Below are positions 31,705 to 40,794 of a DNA stretch of 49,216 nt, in pieces; the first letter of the stretch is position 1, and each line of letters starts with the position of its first letter. Location: positions 1 to 49,216 of the forward strand of contig CAADTP010000063.1 of NCBI GenBank assembly GCA_900751995.1, read 5' to 3'. The notes below the pieces were generated by a model that was not told the origin of the DNA, made no database searches, and worked only from the letters and a program-made list of their open reading frames with translations. This DNA is from Lachnospiraceae bacterium. Lineage in GTDB: Bacteria; Bacillota; Clostridia; Lachnospirales; Lachnospiraceae. The position numbers and the translations under genes were made by a program.

Positions 31705-34473
31705 ATGGCAGCAAAGAAACAGAACAACAGAAGAGGAACCGCCAAGACTACTTCCAAGAAAAAGAACACCAGGAAGAGAACTGCAAAAGACCAGGGAGTT
31801 GCCAGTGGATTCCAGACAGAGATTATTTTATGGATTTTCTTTGCCGCTTCAATAATTCTTATCATCAGCAACCTGGGTATGGGAGGAACTGTCGGAGGCA
31901 GCATCAGCCAGGCTTCGTTTGGGATCATGGGACTTCTGGCTTATCTTTTCCCGGTGCTGCTTTTTGGATGTGCAGTGTTTTTTATATCCAACAGAAAGAA
32001 TCCGCTTGCATACAAGAAGCTTCTGGCAGGACTGGTATTCTGGATTTTTCTGTGCGGACTGGTCCAGCTTCTGACAGAAGGCTATATGGCGGAGACGACA
32101 TTTGCTGAATATTACAGGATTTCTTCCAGTTATCATACAGGCGGTGGTGTGATCGGAGGTGCGATCTGCATTTCAACGACGTCTGCCTTTGGTACCGTCG
32201 GTGGCTGTGTGATCATTTTATTGGTTCTGCTGATCACACTGATATTGATCACGCAGAAATCTTTTTTTGGTTTTATTTTCCGTGTCTGGGATGCTGTCTG
32301 TGCAATGGCCAGAGACAGACATGCACTATATATGGAAGGTCAGCCGGAGCGTGACCTCAAGAAAGAGCTCCGCCAGCAGGAGCGCAGGATGCGCAGGGAA
32401 CAGCGGCGTGCAGAGAGAATGAAAGAGCTGGAGGAGGCACTTGCCGAAGAAGAGGAGACGGAGCCTGAGAAACAGGAATTTCTGGCGGGAACGAAACTGA
32501 CACCTCCGTCTGCTGAGCGGGAGATGAAACCGGTTCCGGCCGAGGAAGCTGCATCTTCGGAAGAAAGAGTGGAGATGGAAGAGAGCAGCCAGGGACAGGT
32601 CGAATTTAAGATACATCGTGCGGAAACACCTGATGTTCCTGTGCAGGAGGAAGAAGAGAAGCCTTCTTTCCCTGTGTTTGCCAGAGCAGAGACTGAAGAA
32701 GAGAATCTGCCGCAGGAAGTGGAAGAGATACCTGTAAAGGAAACAAACGAAGCACCAACGGACAGAACAGAAGTGGCACCTGCAGATGATGCGGAGGATG
32801 CCTATGAGGACGCGGACTGGCAGGAGCAGTTAAGAAATGAAGTCCGCCCTGAACCAAGAGAAGAAGCACAGACTGCCGGGAAAGAAGCTGAGGAATCATC
32901 TCCGGCATCGCAGAAGAAAAATCCGAAATCCTCAAAGGAGGAGATTCAGAGCGGCATCACCAACATTCAGAAGGAGATCACCTCCCAGGCCGAGGAAGTG
33001 CCGGTGGAATACCATTATCCGCCGCTTAAGCTCCTTAAACGGGGAGACGGCAGATCCCAGGGAGATTCCGATGAGCATCTTCGCAGGACTGCAAAGAAAC
33101 TGCAGGAAACCCTGCATAATTTCGGGGTAAATGTCACAATCACAAATGTAAGCTGCGGTCCGACGGTCACCCGTTATGAATTACAGCCGGAGATGGGTGT
33201 TAAGGTAAGCAAGATCGTGAATCTGGCAGATGATATCAAGCTGAATCTGGCAACGCCGGATATTCGTATTGAGGCCCCGATCCCGGGAAAGGCAGCTGTG
33301 GGGATCGAAGTTCCGAACAAAGAAAATCATGCGGTCATGCTCAGGGAGATCCTGCAGTCACAGGAATTCCAGACGGCAAAATCAAAGCTGTCCTTTGCCG
33401 TAGGTAAGGACATTGCAGGAAAGCCGGTGGTGACAGATATCGCCAAGATGCCGCATCTTCTGATCGCGGGTGCCACGGGCTCCGGTAAGTCGGTGTGCAT
33501 CAATACTCTGATCATCAGTATTCTCTACAAGGCATCACCGGATGAGGTGAAACTGATCATGATCGACCCCAAGGTGGTCGAGCTGAGTGTCTATAACGGA
33601 ATCCCGCATCTGTTTATTCCGGTTGTCACAGATCCGAAGAAGGCAGCAGGAGCCTTAAACTGGGCAGTATCTGAGATGATGGGCCGATATAATACATTTG
33701 CGGAATATGGAGTCCGGAATCTTGGAGAATATAATCGCAAGATTGCGAAGATGGAGGTTCCGGAGGGAGAGGAACCGAAGAAACCAATGCCTCAGATCGT
33801 GATCATCGTCGATGAGCTTGCAGACCTTATGATGGTCGCACCGGGTGAGGTGGAAGATGCGATCTGCCGTCTGGCACAGCTTGCACGTGCGGCGGGCATC
33901 CATCTGATCATCGCAACGCAGAGACCTTCTGTCAATGTCATCACAGGTCTAATCAAGGCGAATATGCCTTCCCGAATCGCATTTTCTGTTTCATCCGGAG
34001 TCGATTCCCGGACAATTCTGGATATGAACGGTGCCGAGAAGCTTCTCGGAAAGGGTGATATGCTGTTTTATCCGCAGGGATATCAGAAACCGGCGAGACT
34101 GCAGGGCGCTTTTGTCTCTGATGAGGAGGTAAGTGGCATTGTGGAATTTCTTGCAGATAAGAATCCCAAGGTGAGTTATAACACGCAGATCGAACAGCAG
34201 GTAAATACGATCAGCCTGTCGGGAGGTTCTTCCAGCGGCAGTGATGCAAATGACGTATATTTTGTAGATGCAGGTAAATTTATCATTGAGAAGGAGAAAG
34301 CTTCGATCGGCATGCTTCAGCGAATGTTCAAGATAGGCTTTAACCGGGCTGCAAGGATCATGGATCAGCTTTCGGATGCCGGAGTGGTCGGGCCGGAGGA
34401 AGGCACAAAGCCGCGTAAGGTACTGATGTCAATGGAAGAATTTGAGACTTATATAGAGGAACACAACGTATAA
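31705..34473 (+). CDS. spoIIIE: FtsK/SpoIIIE DNA translocase
   Basis: This 922-residue septal DNA pump has a basic N-terminus, four membrane segments (about residues 35-185) and a long charged, Glu-rich linker (about 215-440). The motor domain follows, with Walker A LIAGATGSGKSVCINTLI (about 590) and Walker B IVIIVDELADLMM (about 700). A C-terminal winged-helix gamma domain (KASIGMLQRMFKIGFNRAARIMDQLSDAG) reads DNA polarity motifs. It segregates chromosome ends at division and moves DNA into the forespore. SD GTAGGAGGG precedes ATG 31705. Stop and the rlmH start overlap by one base (TAATG). Confidence 0.95.
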   Translation: MAAKKQNNRRGTAKTTSKKKNTRKRTAKDQGVASGFQTEIILWIFFAASIILIISNLGMGGTVGGSISQASFGIMGLLAYLFPVLLFGCAVFFISNRKNPLAYKKLLAGLVFWIFLCGLVQLLTEGYMAETTFAEYYRISSSYHTGGGVIGGAICISTTSAFGTVGGCVIILLVLLITLILITQKSFFGFIFRVWDAVCAMARDRHALYMEGQPERDLKKELRQQERRMRREQRRAERMKELEEALAEEEETEPEKQEFLAGTKLTPPSAEREMKPVPAEEAASSEERVEMEESSQGQVEFKIHRAETPDVPVQEEEEKPSFPVFARAETEEENLPQEVEEIPVKETNEAPTDRTEVAPADDAEDAYEDADWQEQLRNEVRPEPREEAQTAGKEAEESSPASQKKNPKSSKEEIQSGITNIQKEITSQAEEVPVEYHYPPLKLLKRGDGRSQGDSDEHLRRTAKKLQETLHNFGVNVTITNVSCGPTVTRYELQPEMGVKVSKIVNLADDIKLNLATPDIRIEAPIPGKAAVGIEVPNKENHAVMLREILQSQEFQTAKSKLSFAVGKDIAGKPVVTDIAKMPHLLIAGATGSGKSVCINTLIISILYKASPDEVKLIMIDPKVVELSVYNGIPHLFIPVVTDPKKAAGALNWAVSEMMGRYNTFAEYGVRNLGEYNRKIAKMEVPEGEEPKKPMPQIVIIVDELADLMMVAPGEVEDAICRLAQLARAAGIHLIIATQRPSVNVITGLIKANMPSRIAFSVSSGVDSRTILDMNGAEKLLGKGDMLFYPQGYQKPARLQGAFVSDEEVSGIVEFLADKNPKVSYNTQIEQQVNTISLSGGSSSGSDANDVYFVDAGKFIIEKEKASIGMLQRMFKIGFNRAARIMDQLSDAGVVGPEEGTKPRKVLMSMEEFETYIEEHNV

Positions 34474-34952
34474 TGGAAATCCGAATTTTAACAGTTGGAA
34501 AAATCAAAGAAAAATATTTAAATGACGGGATTGCGGAGTATGCAAAGCGTCTTGGGCGGTATTGTAAGCTTACATTCTGTCAGGTACCGGACGAAAAGAC
34601 ACCGGATAAGGCTTCTGATGCACTGAACGAGCAGATCAAGGCAACGGAAGCTGAGCGGTTGATGAAACACATACGCGACCAGGACTATGTGATCGCACTT
34701 GCAATTGATGGTAAGATGCTGGATTCTGTGCAGTTGTCACAAAAGATCGGTCAGCTTGGCGTGGAAGGAAAGAGTTCGATCGCTTTTGTGATCGGAGGTT
34801 CTCTGGGGCTTGGAGATCAGGTGCTCAGACGTGCTGATTTTAAGCTGAGCTTTTCAAAGATGACTTTTCCGCATCAGTTAATGCAGATGATACTCCTGGA
34901 ACAGATCTACCGGGGATACCGGATTCTGAACCACGAGCCTTATCATAAATAA
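34473..34952 (+). CDS. rlmH: 23S rRNA pseudouridine-1915 N3-methyltransferase
   Basis: This 159-residue SPOUT methyltransferase has MEIRILTVGKIKEKYL at the N-terminus, the SAM-binding knot FVIGGSLGLGDQVLRRAD and the terminal signature FPHQLMQMILLEQIYRGYRILNHEPYHK, complete to the last residue. It modifies pseudouridine 1915 in helix 69 of 23S rRNA. Coupled to spoIIIE by a one-base overlap. Confidence 0.97.
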   Translation: MEIRILTVGKIKEKYLNDGIAEYAKRLGRYCKLTFCQVPDEKTPDKASDALNEQIKATEAERLMKHIRDQDYVIALAIDGKMLDSVQLSQKIGQLGVEGKSSIAFVIGGSLGLGDQVLRRADFKLSFSKMTFPHQLMQMILLEQIYRGYRILNHEPYHK

Positions 34953-34955
34953 TCT

Positions 34956-34982
34956 GTAACTGTTCAGTACTATCACAGTTAC
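34956..34982. repeat. Dispersed palindromic repeat, short copy 3
   Basis: GTAACTG (34956-34962) and CAGTTAC (34976-34982) enclose TTCAGTACTATCA. It starts 4 bp after the rlmH stop and precedes the cupin gene. Same core as copies 4 and 6, in the same orientation. Confidence 0.8.
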
Positions 34983-35018
34983 GGATCAAAATTCTATCTA
35001 CAAGAGGAGGAAACAATT

Positions 35019-35345
35019 ATGACAACAGAACGCGTAGAGAACATGGCAGGCGGTACAGGACATGTGCTGATCAAACGTCTTCTGGACGAGAAACAGTTAA
35101 ACGGTAAATGCAAAATGTATGCAGAGGTTACGCTGGAACCGGGATGTTCTCTTGGATATCATGAGCATCATAACGAAAGCGAGACTTATTATATCCTTTC
35201 TGGTAAGGGAATTTACAGTGATAATGGAACTCTCCGCATGGTAAGTGCCGGAGACGTTACCTTTACACCGGACGGCAAAGGCCACGGACTGACAAACAGC
35301 GGCGATGAAGACCTTGTTTTCATGGCACTGATCATTCTGGATTAA
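35019..35345 (+). CDS. Small cupin-domain protein
   Basis: This 108-residue protein is a single cupin barrel. Motif 1 reads LGYHEHHNESETYYILSGKG, with two His and a Glu as metal ligands. Motif 2 reads VTFTPDGKGHGLTN, with the last His. Such mini-cupins bind a divalent metal and range from mannose-6-phosphate isomerase-like enzymes to sensors; the substrate cannot be told from sequence. SD AGAGGAGG precedes ATG 35019. It sits 17 nt before the DUF2284 gene and is probably co-transcribed with it. Confidence 0.88.
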   Translation: MTTERVENMAGGTGHVLIKRLLDEKQLNGKCKMYAEVTLEPGCSLGYHEHHNESETYYILSGKGIYSDNGTLRMVSAGDVTFTPDGKGHGLTNSGDEDLVFMALIILD

Positions 35346-35361
35346 CAGGAGGAGATGTCCG

Positions 35362-35910
35362 ATGGCGGCAGAATTAAATACTGAGAAATTTGAAGATTTT
35401 ATAGCAGAATATCCGATTTATGAATATCGCCTTCTGGACACCAAAGAACTGTCTGTGGCAGAGCGGGTGAGGATCGTCTGCAAGCAGGAGTGTGAACGAT
35501 ATGGGACAACCTGGGCCTGTCCGCCTGCGGTTGGTACACTCAAAGAGTGCGAGGCCCGCATCCACAGTTATGACCGGGCCATCTTTTTTTCCAGTGTTGC
35601 GGAAGTTTCTGATCTTATGAATATGGAAGAAATGCTTGCGACAAGGGATGCTCATGAAGAACTGACTACGAAGGTTGCTGAATATCTGAAGGGAGAAGGC
35701 TTTTGTACCTTCACGCTTTCAACCGAATCCTGCGACATCTGTAAGGAATGTGCCTATCTGAAGGGAGAACCCTGCAGACATCCTGAGCGGATGCATCCCT
35801 GCCTGGAAAGCCATGGCGTCGTGGTGAGTGAGATCGTAGAGCAGAAGCAGATGGAATATAATCTGGGAGGCAATACAATTCTGTGGTTTTCCATGGTTTT
35901 GTTCCGCTAA
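35362..35910 (+). CDS. DUF2284 metal-binding protein
   Basis: This 182-residue cytosolic protein is rich in conserved cysteines. It has CKQECERYGTTWACPPAVGTL near residues 35-55 and, in the C-terminal third, CDICKECAYLKGEPCRHPERMHPCLES. The CPP..G and CxxCxxC...C pattern is diagnostic for DUF2284, predicted to bind metal or an Fe-S cluster. Function is unknown. SD CAGGAGGAG precedes ATG 35362. No redox partner gene other than the cupin is adjacent. Confidence 0.88.
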   Translation: MAAELNTEKFEDFIAEYPIYEYRLLDTKELSVAERVRIVCKQECERYGTTWACPPAVGTLKECEARIHSYDRAIFFSSVAEVSDLMNMEEMLATRDAHEELTTKVAEYLKGEGFCTFTLSTESCDICKECAYLKGEPCRHPERMHPCLESHGVVVSEIVEQKQMEYNLGGNTILWFSMVLFR

Positions 35911-35926
35911 CCTGCATAAAGTTAAG

Positions 35927-35953
35927 ATAACTGTTCAGTATCCTCACAGTTAC
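35927..35953. repeat. Dispersed palindromic repeat, short copy 4
   Basis: ATAACTG (35927-35933) and CAGTTAC (35947-35953) enclose TTCAGTATCCTCA, nearly identical to the copy at 45548. It lies 17 bp after the DUF2284 stop. Confidence 0.8.
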
Positions 35954-35972
35954 AAGTTAAGATTCTAAACAG

Positions 35973-36013
35973 AAATCTCCGGCATATATTTAAAAGAAAA
36001 GCCGGAGATTTTT
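35973..36013 (+). promoter_or_regulatory. Terminator-like hairpin that contains the SD of yqfC
   Basis: AAATCTCCGGC (35973-35983) and GCCGGAGATTT (36001-36011) form a perfect 11-bp stem with a 17-nt A/T loop, followed by TT and GTG 36014. The GGAG of the right arm is the SD of yqfC and is paired with CTCC in the folded state. Same layout as the element at 27330-27363. Confidence 0.8.
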
Positions 36014-36289
36014 GTGAAAAAGAAACATCAGTGGAAGGAAAATCTGGCAGAGGCGCTGGAGATTCCGATGGATCTGGCTTTGAAGGAATCTGTATTTACA
36101 GTCACCGGGAACAGCCGGATAAGAATAGAAAATTATCGCTGTATTCTTCGTTATGAGACACAGGAGCTGGTGATCCTGACGTTTTCGGGGAAACTGATTA
36201 TTCATGGGAAATCACTTCGGATCCTGTGCTACACACCGGAAGAAATGCAGATTCAGGGAAGTTTATCAGAAATAATCCTGGAACAGTAG
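36014..36289 (+). CDS. yqfC: Sporulation protein YqfC
   Basis: This 91-residue protein matches the small YqfC/YabP-like family: EIPMDLALKESVFTVTGNSRIRIENY, CILRYETQELVILTFSGKLIIHGKSLRI, with an IQGSLSEIIL C-terminus. In Bacilli it is expressed in the mother cell under sigma-E. It is invariably paired with yqfD, which follows 8 nt downstream here. GTG 36014 is the start; its SD is inside the preceding hairpin. Confidence 0.92.
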   Translation: MKKKHQWKENLAEALEIPMDLALKESVFTVTGNSRIRIENYRCILRYETQELVILTFSGKLIIHGKSLRILCYTPEEMQIQGSLSEIILEQ

Positions 36290-36297
36290 AGGTGTTT

Positions 36298-37524
36298 ATG
36301 GAAAAACTGATCTATTTTTGGAAGGGTTATATCAAGATCCGGATACGGGGAGAACAGACGGAGCGTTTCCTGAATCTCTGCAGGGGAAGAAACATCTGCG
36401 TCAGAAAGCTTTTGCGTCATCCTGACGGAGAGCTTACCGGGATCATTGCAATCAGAGATTTCTTCCTTCTTGGACCGCTTCATCGTAAGACCCGGGTCAG
36501 AATACATATTGTCGAAAAACATGGAATGCCCTTCTTTTTTTACAGAAGTAAAAAGAGAAAGGCTTTTTTTCTTGGTATTTTACTGTGGATCGGTCTTTTT
36601 ATTTTTTTATCGGGACATATCTGGAATATCCATGTCGAGGGAAACCGCCGATGCAGTACACAGGAAATCCTGGATTTTCTGGAAGAGCAGGGAGTCGTGC
36701 ATGGTATTTCAAGGAAAAAAGTAAACTGTGGCAGGCTTGCCGAGGCACTGAGGGAAGAATATCCGGAGATGACCTGGGTTTCGGTAAAGATGGAGGGAAC
36801 CAGCCTGAGTCTGGAGATCCGGGAGGGGATCCTGAGTGAAAAGAAGGAAGAGAGTACGCAGAACGCCTTCAGCCTGGCAGCGGAAAAAAACGGAAAGATC
36901 GTAAAGATGATCACTCGTGCAGGTGTACCGCTTCTTCATGTGGGAGAGGTATGCAAAAAAGGGGATATCCTGGTATCAGGTGAGCTGGAATTAAAAAACG
37001 ACAGCCAGGAGGTTTATCAGTATCAGTATGTAAAGGCAGATGCGGATATCTATATTCAATATAAGCAGGCATATTATCATGAAGTACCACTTGCATACCA
37101 GGCGGAAGTTTTTACCGGGAAAGAGAAAAGAGGCGTCTTTTTTCGGGCGGGAAACTGGTGTCTGGCCTTTGGAGAGAAGGCAGAAAAAGGGTTTGAGCGT
37201 TCCATAGAATATCATCCGTTTCAGGTGACGGAGAGCTTTTTTCTGCCGGTTTCTTATGGAAAAATCATCCGGAAAGAATATAAAAAAACTGCCAGAAAGT
37301 ACACGGAACAGGAAGCAAAGCTTCTTTCCTGGGAGATTTTACAGGCTTATGAGAAAAAATTAATGGAAAAAGGGGTTCAAATATCTGCAAATAATGTTAA
37401 AATAGAGGTTGACCATGAGACCTGCATCAGTAAAGGGTCTTTGGAAATTATAGAAAAAACCGGAAGGGAGGTTCTCATTGAGAGAAGGGAACAGCCCGAA
37501 GAAAGGACAACAGAGAATGACTGA
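36298..37524 (+). CDS. yqfD: Sporulation protein YqfD
   Basis: This 408-residue protein has a cytoplasmic N-terminal domain (about 1-85: KGYIKIRIRGEQTERFLNLC, IAIRDFFLLGPLHRKTRV), a single membrane segment (about 90-110: FFLGILLWIGLFIFLSG) and a large extracytoplasmic region starting HIWNIHVEGNRRCSTQEILDFLEEQGV, resembling a POTRA-like fold. YqfD is needed for normal sporulation in Bacilli. I use ATG 36298, 8 nt after yqfC; the in-frame ATG 36226 lies inside yqfC. The phoH start region overlaps its end. Confidence 0.94.
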   Translation: MEKLIYFWKGYIKIRIRGEQTERFLNLCRGRNICVRKLLRHPDGELTGIIAIRDFFLLGPLHRKTRVRIHIVEKHGMPFFFYRSKKRKAFFLGILLWIGLFIFLSGHIWNIHVEGNRRCSTQEILDFLEEQGVVHGISRKKVNCGRLAEALREEYPEMTWVSVKMEGTSLSLEIREGILSEKKEESTQNAFSLAAEKNGKIVKMITRAGVPLLHVGEVCKKGDILVSGELELKNDSQEVYQYQYVKADADIYIQYKQAYYHEVPLAYQAEVFTGKEKRGVFFRAGNWCLAFGEKAEKGFERSIEYHPFQVTESFFLPVSYGKIIRKEYKKTARKYTEQEAKLLSWEILQAYEKKLMEKGVQISANNVKIEVDHETCISKGSLEIIEKTGREVLIERREQPEERTTEND

Positions 37525-38530
37525 CAGCATTATTGAGTTACACACTCAGGTACCCGCAGATCTGGAAGGAAATGTATTCGGCCAGTTTGACGAACATCTG
37601 AAGCTGATCGAGCGTACATTGAATGTAACACTGATATCCAGAGACGGAATGCTCAAGATTCTGGGTACAGATGGAAGCGCAACTCAGGCGAAGAAGCTGA
37701 TAGAGGAACTGGTAACGCTTGCGGGCAGGGGAAACACCATCACCCGGCAGAATGTGACATATGCATTATCCCTTGCGATGGAAGCGAGAAATCAGGTACT
37801 TACAGAGATAGATAAGGATTTTATCTGCAACACGATCCAGGGACGTCCGATCAAGCCCAAGACACTGGGTCAGAAGGAATATGTTGAGCAGATCCGTAAG
37901 AAGATGATCGTATTTGGAATCGGACCGGCGGGAACCGGTAAGACGTATCTGGCGATGGCGATGGCGGTAACAGCCTTCCGCAATGAGGAGGTCAGCCGGA
38001 TCATTCTGACCAGACCGGCGATCGAGGCAGGGGAGAAGCTTGGATTTCTTCCGGGAGATCTTCAGAGTAAGGTAGATCCATATCTTCGTCCCTTGTATGA
38101 TGCCCTGTATCAGATCATGGGAGCCGACAGCTTTGCCAAAAACATGGAGCGCGGGCTGATCGAGGTTGCACCGCTTGCCTATATGAGAGGACGTACACTG
38201 GATAATGCGTTTATTATTCTGGATGAGGCACAGAATACAACACCGGCACAGATGAAAATGTTCCTGACACGTATCGGTTTTGGTTCCAAGGTAGTCGTAA
38301 CCGGTGATGCCTCTCAGAAGGACCTGCCAAGGGATGCCGTGTCCGGACTTGATGTTGCAGCCAAGGTACTTAAGAAGATCGATGATATAGGATTTTGTCA
38401 GCTTACCAGTAAGGACGTTGTCCGTCATCCGCTGGTACAGCAGATCGTACAGGCCTACGATGATTACGAAAAGAAGCAGAAGCCGGTAAGACGAAGTACG
38501 GCGAGACGCAGTGAGGAGAAGAAAAAATGA
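37478..38530 (+). CDS. phoH: PhoH family ATPase
   Basis: This protein of 337-350 residues has an N-terminal KH-like part (about 20-100: LEGNVFGQFDEHLKLIERTLNV) and a P-loop ATPase domain: GPAGTGKTYLAMAMAV (Walker A), IILDEAQNTTPAQMKMFLTRIG (Walker B) and VVTGDASQKDLPR. PhoH proteins are RNA-linked ATPases; together with ybeY they point to ribosome or RNA quality control. TTG 37478 has the best SD (GGGAGG, 6-nt spacing) and would overlap yqfD by 47 nt; ATG 37517 is the alternative, giving 337 residues. Overlaps ybeY by 4 nt (ATGA). Confidence 0.93.
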   Translation: MREGNSPKKGQQRMTDSIIELHTQVPADLEGNVFGQFDEHLKLIERTLNVTLISRDGMLKILGTDGSATQAKKLIEELVTLAGRGNTITRQNVTYALSLAMEARNQVLTEIDKDFICNTIQGRPIKPKTLGQKEYVEQIRKKMIVFGIGPAGTGKTYLAMAMAVTAFRNEEVSRIILTRPAIEAGEKLGFLPGDLQSKVDPYLRPLYDALYQIMGADSFAKNMERGLIEVAPLAYMRGRTLDNAFIILDEAQNTTPAQMKMFLTRIGFGSKVVVTGDASQKDLPRDAVSGLDVAAKVLKKIDDIGFCQLTSKDVVRHPLVQQIVQAYDDYEKKQKPVRRSTARRSEEKKK

Positions 38531-39021
38531 CCATTCAGATTGAGTATGAAACAGAACGAAAACTGGAAATACCCTATGAGAAACTTGCAGAAAAAATAGC
38601 TTCCCACATTCTGGAACTGGAGAAATGTCCGTATGAGATCAGCGTGAACCTGGTTATTACAGATAATGAAGAGATCCGCAAAGTAAATGCAGAATTCCGC
38701 CTGATCGATTCGCCGACAGATGTGCTCTCTTTCCCGATGATCCCGTTTGAGAAGCCGGCAGATTATTCTGTGATCGATGATCAGGATGAATATTTTGACC
38801 TGGATACCGATGAACTGCTCCTTGGGGATGTGATGATCTCTGTAGACAGAGTTTATTCTCAGGCACAGGAATATGGACACAGCATCGAACGTGAATTCAG
38901 TTTCCTGTTTGCACACAGCATGCTCCATCTTCTCGGATACGATCATATGACACCCGAGGAGGCTGCCGTAATGGAGCAGAAACAGGCCAAAGCACTGGAT
39001 GATCTCGGGATTACCAGATAA
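38527..39021 (+). CDS. ybeY: Endoribonuclease YbeY
   Basis: This 164-residue metalloprotein functions in 16S rRNA 3' maturation and ribosome quality control. The zinc site HSMLHLLGYDHM (H-x3-H-x5-H) is intact, with VNAEFRLIDSPTDVLSFPM before it. Residues about 75-100 carry an acidic insertion (VIDDQDEYFDLDTDE) longer than in E. coli. Translation is coupled to phoH (ATGA). Confidence 0.95.
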   Translation: MTIQIEYETERKLEIPYEKLAEKIASHILELEKCPYEISVNLVITDNEEIRKVNAEFRLIDSPTDVLSFPMIPFEKPADYSVIDDQDEYFDLDTDELLLGDVMISVDRVYSQAQEYGHSIEREFSFLFAHSMLHLLGYDHMTPEEAAVMEQKQAKALDDLGITR

Positions 39022-39082
39022 CCATTTTCTCAGGGCAGCAGAAGGATACGACAATAAATTATACTTGGAGAGATACAAAACA

Positions 39083-39937
39083 ATGAATTACCGTGAGATG
39101 TTAAAGGATAAAAAACGAATTGTGGTGAAGGTAGGTTCCTCTTCTCTGATCCACAAAGAGACAAACAAACTGGATCTGCGTAAGCTTGAAGTGCTGGTTC
39201 GTGAATTAAGTGATCTTCACAATCAGGGCAAGGATGTAGTACTGGTAACTTCAGGAGCCGTGGCAGTAGGAGCTTCCGCACTTGGATTTCATGGAAAGCC
39301 GGCAGAACTTAAACAGAAACAGGCATGTTCGGCCGTTGGACAGGCAAAGCTTATGATGATCTATCAGAAGCTGTTTGCGGAATACAATCAGGTGGCAGCA
39401 CAGATACTGATGACCAAGAGTACCATGGTCAACAATCTGAACCGCAGGAATGCCAGAAATACCTTCGAAGAGCTTTTGAGCGTCGGAGCGATTCCGATCG
39501 TAAATGAGAACGACTCTGTTTCCAGCTATGAGCTGGAGATGATGGAGTCCTTTGGCGACAATGATACCCTGTCAGCCGTGATCACAGGCCTGATCGGAGC
39601 GGACCTTCTGATTCTGCTCTCCGATATTGACGGACTGTTTACAGATGATCCGAACAGCAATCCGGATGCAGAATTTATTCATGTGGTAGAGAAGCTGGAT
39701 GAGAAACTTCTGAGCATGGGCAAAGGACCGAAGAGTAAAGTCGGAACAGGGGGAATGGCAACGAAGCTTACAGCTGCCGAGATCGCGACGGCAGCAGGCG
39801 CGGACATGGTCATTGCAAATGGCGCGGATTTCCACATCATCCACAAGATCGTGGAGGGCCGTGACTATGGAACTCTGTTTGTCAGTGATAAGAAGGAAGA
39901 ATTTTTCCTGATTGACTACATCGAAAAATTACTGTAA
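39083..39937 (+). CDS. proB: Glutamate 5-kinase
   Basis: This 284-residue enzyme phosphorylates glutamate, the first step of proline synthesis. It has KKRIVVKVGSSSLIHKE, VLVTSGAVAVGA, NENDSVSSYE, GDNDTLSAVI, LLILLSDIDGLFTDDP and GTGGMATKLTAAEIA, all typical of the amino acid kinase fold. It ends without the C-terminal PUA domain found in E. coli, as in many short ProB forms. ATG 39083 follows TTGGAGAG; the in-frame ATG 38999 lies inside ybeY. proA is found 0.86 kb downstream, with two short genes between. Confidence 0.95.
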   Translation: MNYREMLKDKKRIVVKVGSSSLIHKETNKLDLRKLEVLVRELSDLHNQGKDVVLVTSGAVAVGASALGFHGKPAELKQKQACSAVGQAKLMMIYQKLFAEYNQVAAQILMTKSTMVNNLNRRNARNTFEELLSVGAIPIVNENDSVSSYELEMMESFGDNDTLSAVITGLIGADLLILLSDIDGLFTDDPNSNPDAEFIHVVEKLDEKLLSMGKGPKSKVGTGGMATKLTAAEIATAAGADMVIANGADFHIIHKIVEGRDYGTLFVSDKKEEFFLIDYIEKLL

Positions 39938-39972
39938 CTATTCAGAACTGCGAGGGTAATGAACAGTTACAG
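39932..39972. repeat. Dispersed palindromic repeat, copy 5
   Basis: CTGTAACTATTC (39932-39943) and GAACAGTTACAG (39961-39972) pair over 12 positions with one mismatch. The left arm overlaps the proB stop codon. It looks like the long type (copies 2 and 6) with the central part deleted. Confidence 0.8.
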
Positions 39973-39996
39973 ATTACTTTAAAAGGAGATACCACA

Positions 39997-40224
39997 ATGG
40001 GAATGGATAATACAAAAATAGACCGCATCAATACTCTGGCACACAAGGCCAAGAGTGTAGGACTTACAGAAGAAGAAAAGGCTGAGCAGGCAGAACTGCG
40101 TAAGGAATATATTGCAGCGGTCAAAGGTAATCTGAAGGCACAGCTCAATAACATCAGCATTAAGGAATCCGATGGATCTGTCACAAACTTAGGTGAAAAA
40201 TATGGAAACAAAAAAACTCATTAG
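39997..40224 (+). CDS. DUF896 (YnzC-like) small protein
   Basis: This 75-residue protein has the DUF896 helical hairpin: TKIDRINTLAHKAKSVGLTEEEKAEQAELRKEYIAA, followed by a less ordered tail. B. subtilis YnzC, a SOS-linked member, has this fold. Function is unknown. AAAAGGAG SD precedes ATG 39997. The 3' end overlaps the next gene by 23 nt. Confidence 0.92.
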   Translation: MGMDNTKIDRINTLAHKAKSVGLTEEEKAEQAELRKEYIAAVKGNLKAQLNNISIKESDGSVTNLGEKYGNKKTH

Positions 40225-40759
40225 AAAGCAGATTTTTAAGCTCAGAAAAGAATGTACCGATGAACAGGTGGAAACCTGGAGCCGTGAGATCGCAGCCAGA
40301 ATGGCCGCACTCCCTGAATTTCGAAATGCACAGAGGATCCTTGCTTATGCGGATTACAATCATGAGGTTATGACAGGCTTTATGATCAAAGAAGCATGGA
40401 AGCAGGGAAAGGAAGTAGCGGTTCCGAAGGTTGTCGGACAGGATATGGTATTTTATAAGCTGACGGATTTTGCACAGCTTGAGAAGGGATACTTCGGGAT
40501 CCCGGAACCTGCACGCGGTGAGATCGTTCAGTGGGAGGATGCCATGATGATCATGCCGGGAGTGGCATTTGATCCGCAGAACCACAGGGTAGGCTATGGA
40601 GGCGGCTTTTATGACCGTTTTCTTGAGAAGCATCCGATGATAAAGAGGGTGGCTGTGGCTTTTGAATTCCAGATTCTGCCATCTGTTCCGACGGAACCGA
40701 CGGATATTTCTCCGGAGCTTATCGTTACCGAAAATACAATCTACTCACTTACAAAATAA
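40202..40759 (+). CDS. 5-formyltetrahydrofolate cyclo-ligase
   Basis: This 185-residue enzyme makes 5,10-methenyl-THF from 5-formyl-THF using ATP. It begins KKLIRKQIFKLRKE, has AVPKVVGQDMVFYKL, the GYFGIPEP motif and the signature MPGVAFDPQNHRVGYGGGFYDRFL. ATG 40202 has an AGGTG SD at suitable spacing; the in-frame GTG 40193 is inside that SD. Overlaps DUF896 by 23 nt, so the two are translated from one message. Confidence 0.94.
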   Translation: METKKLIRKQIFKLRKECTDEQVETWSREIAARMAALPEFRNAQRILAYADYNHEVMTGFMIKEAWKQGKEVAVPKVVGQDMVFYKLTDFAQLEKGYFGIPEPARGEIVQWEDAMMIMPGVAFDPQNHRVGYGGGFYDRFLEKHPMIKRVAVAFEFQILPSVPTEPTDISPELIVTENTIYSLTK

Positions 40760-40794
40760 AAGATAAAAGACATATTTCCGAAGGAGGTTTGGCC

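Noticed and set aside
37766..38428. 220-codon minus-strand frame opposite phoH
   Set aside because: Shadow of the phoH coding frame; no start context and no recognisable motif.
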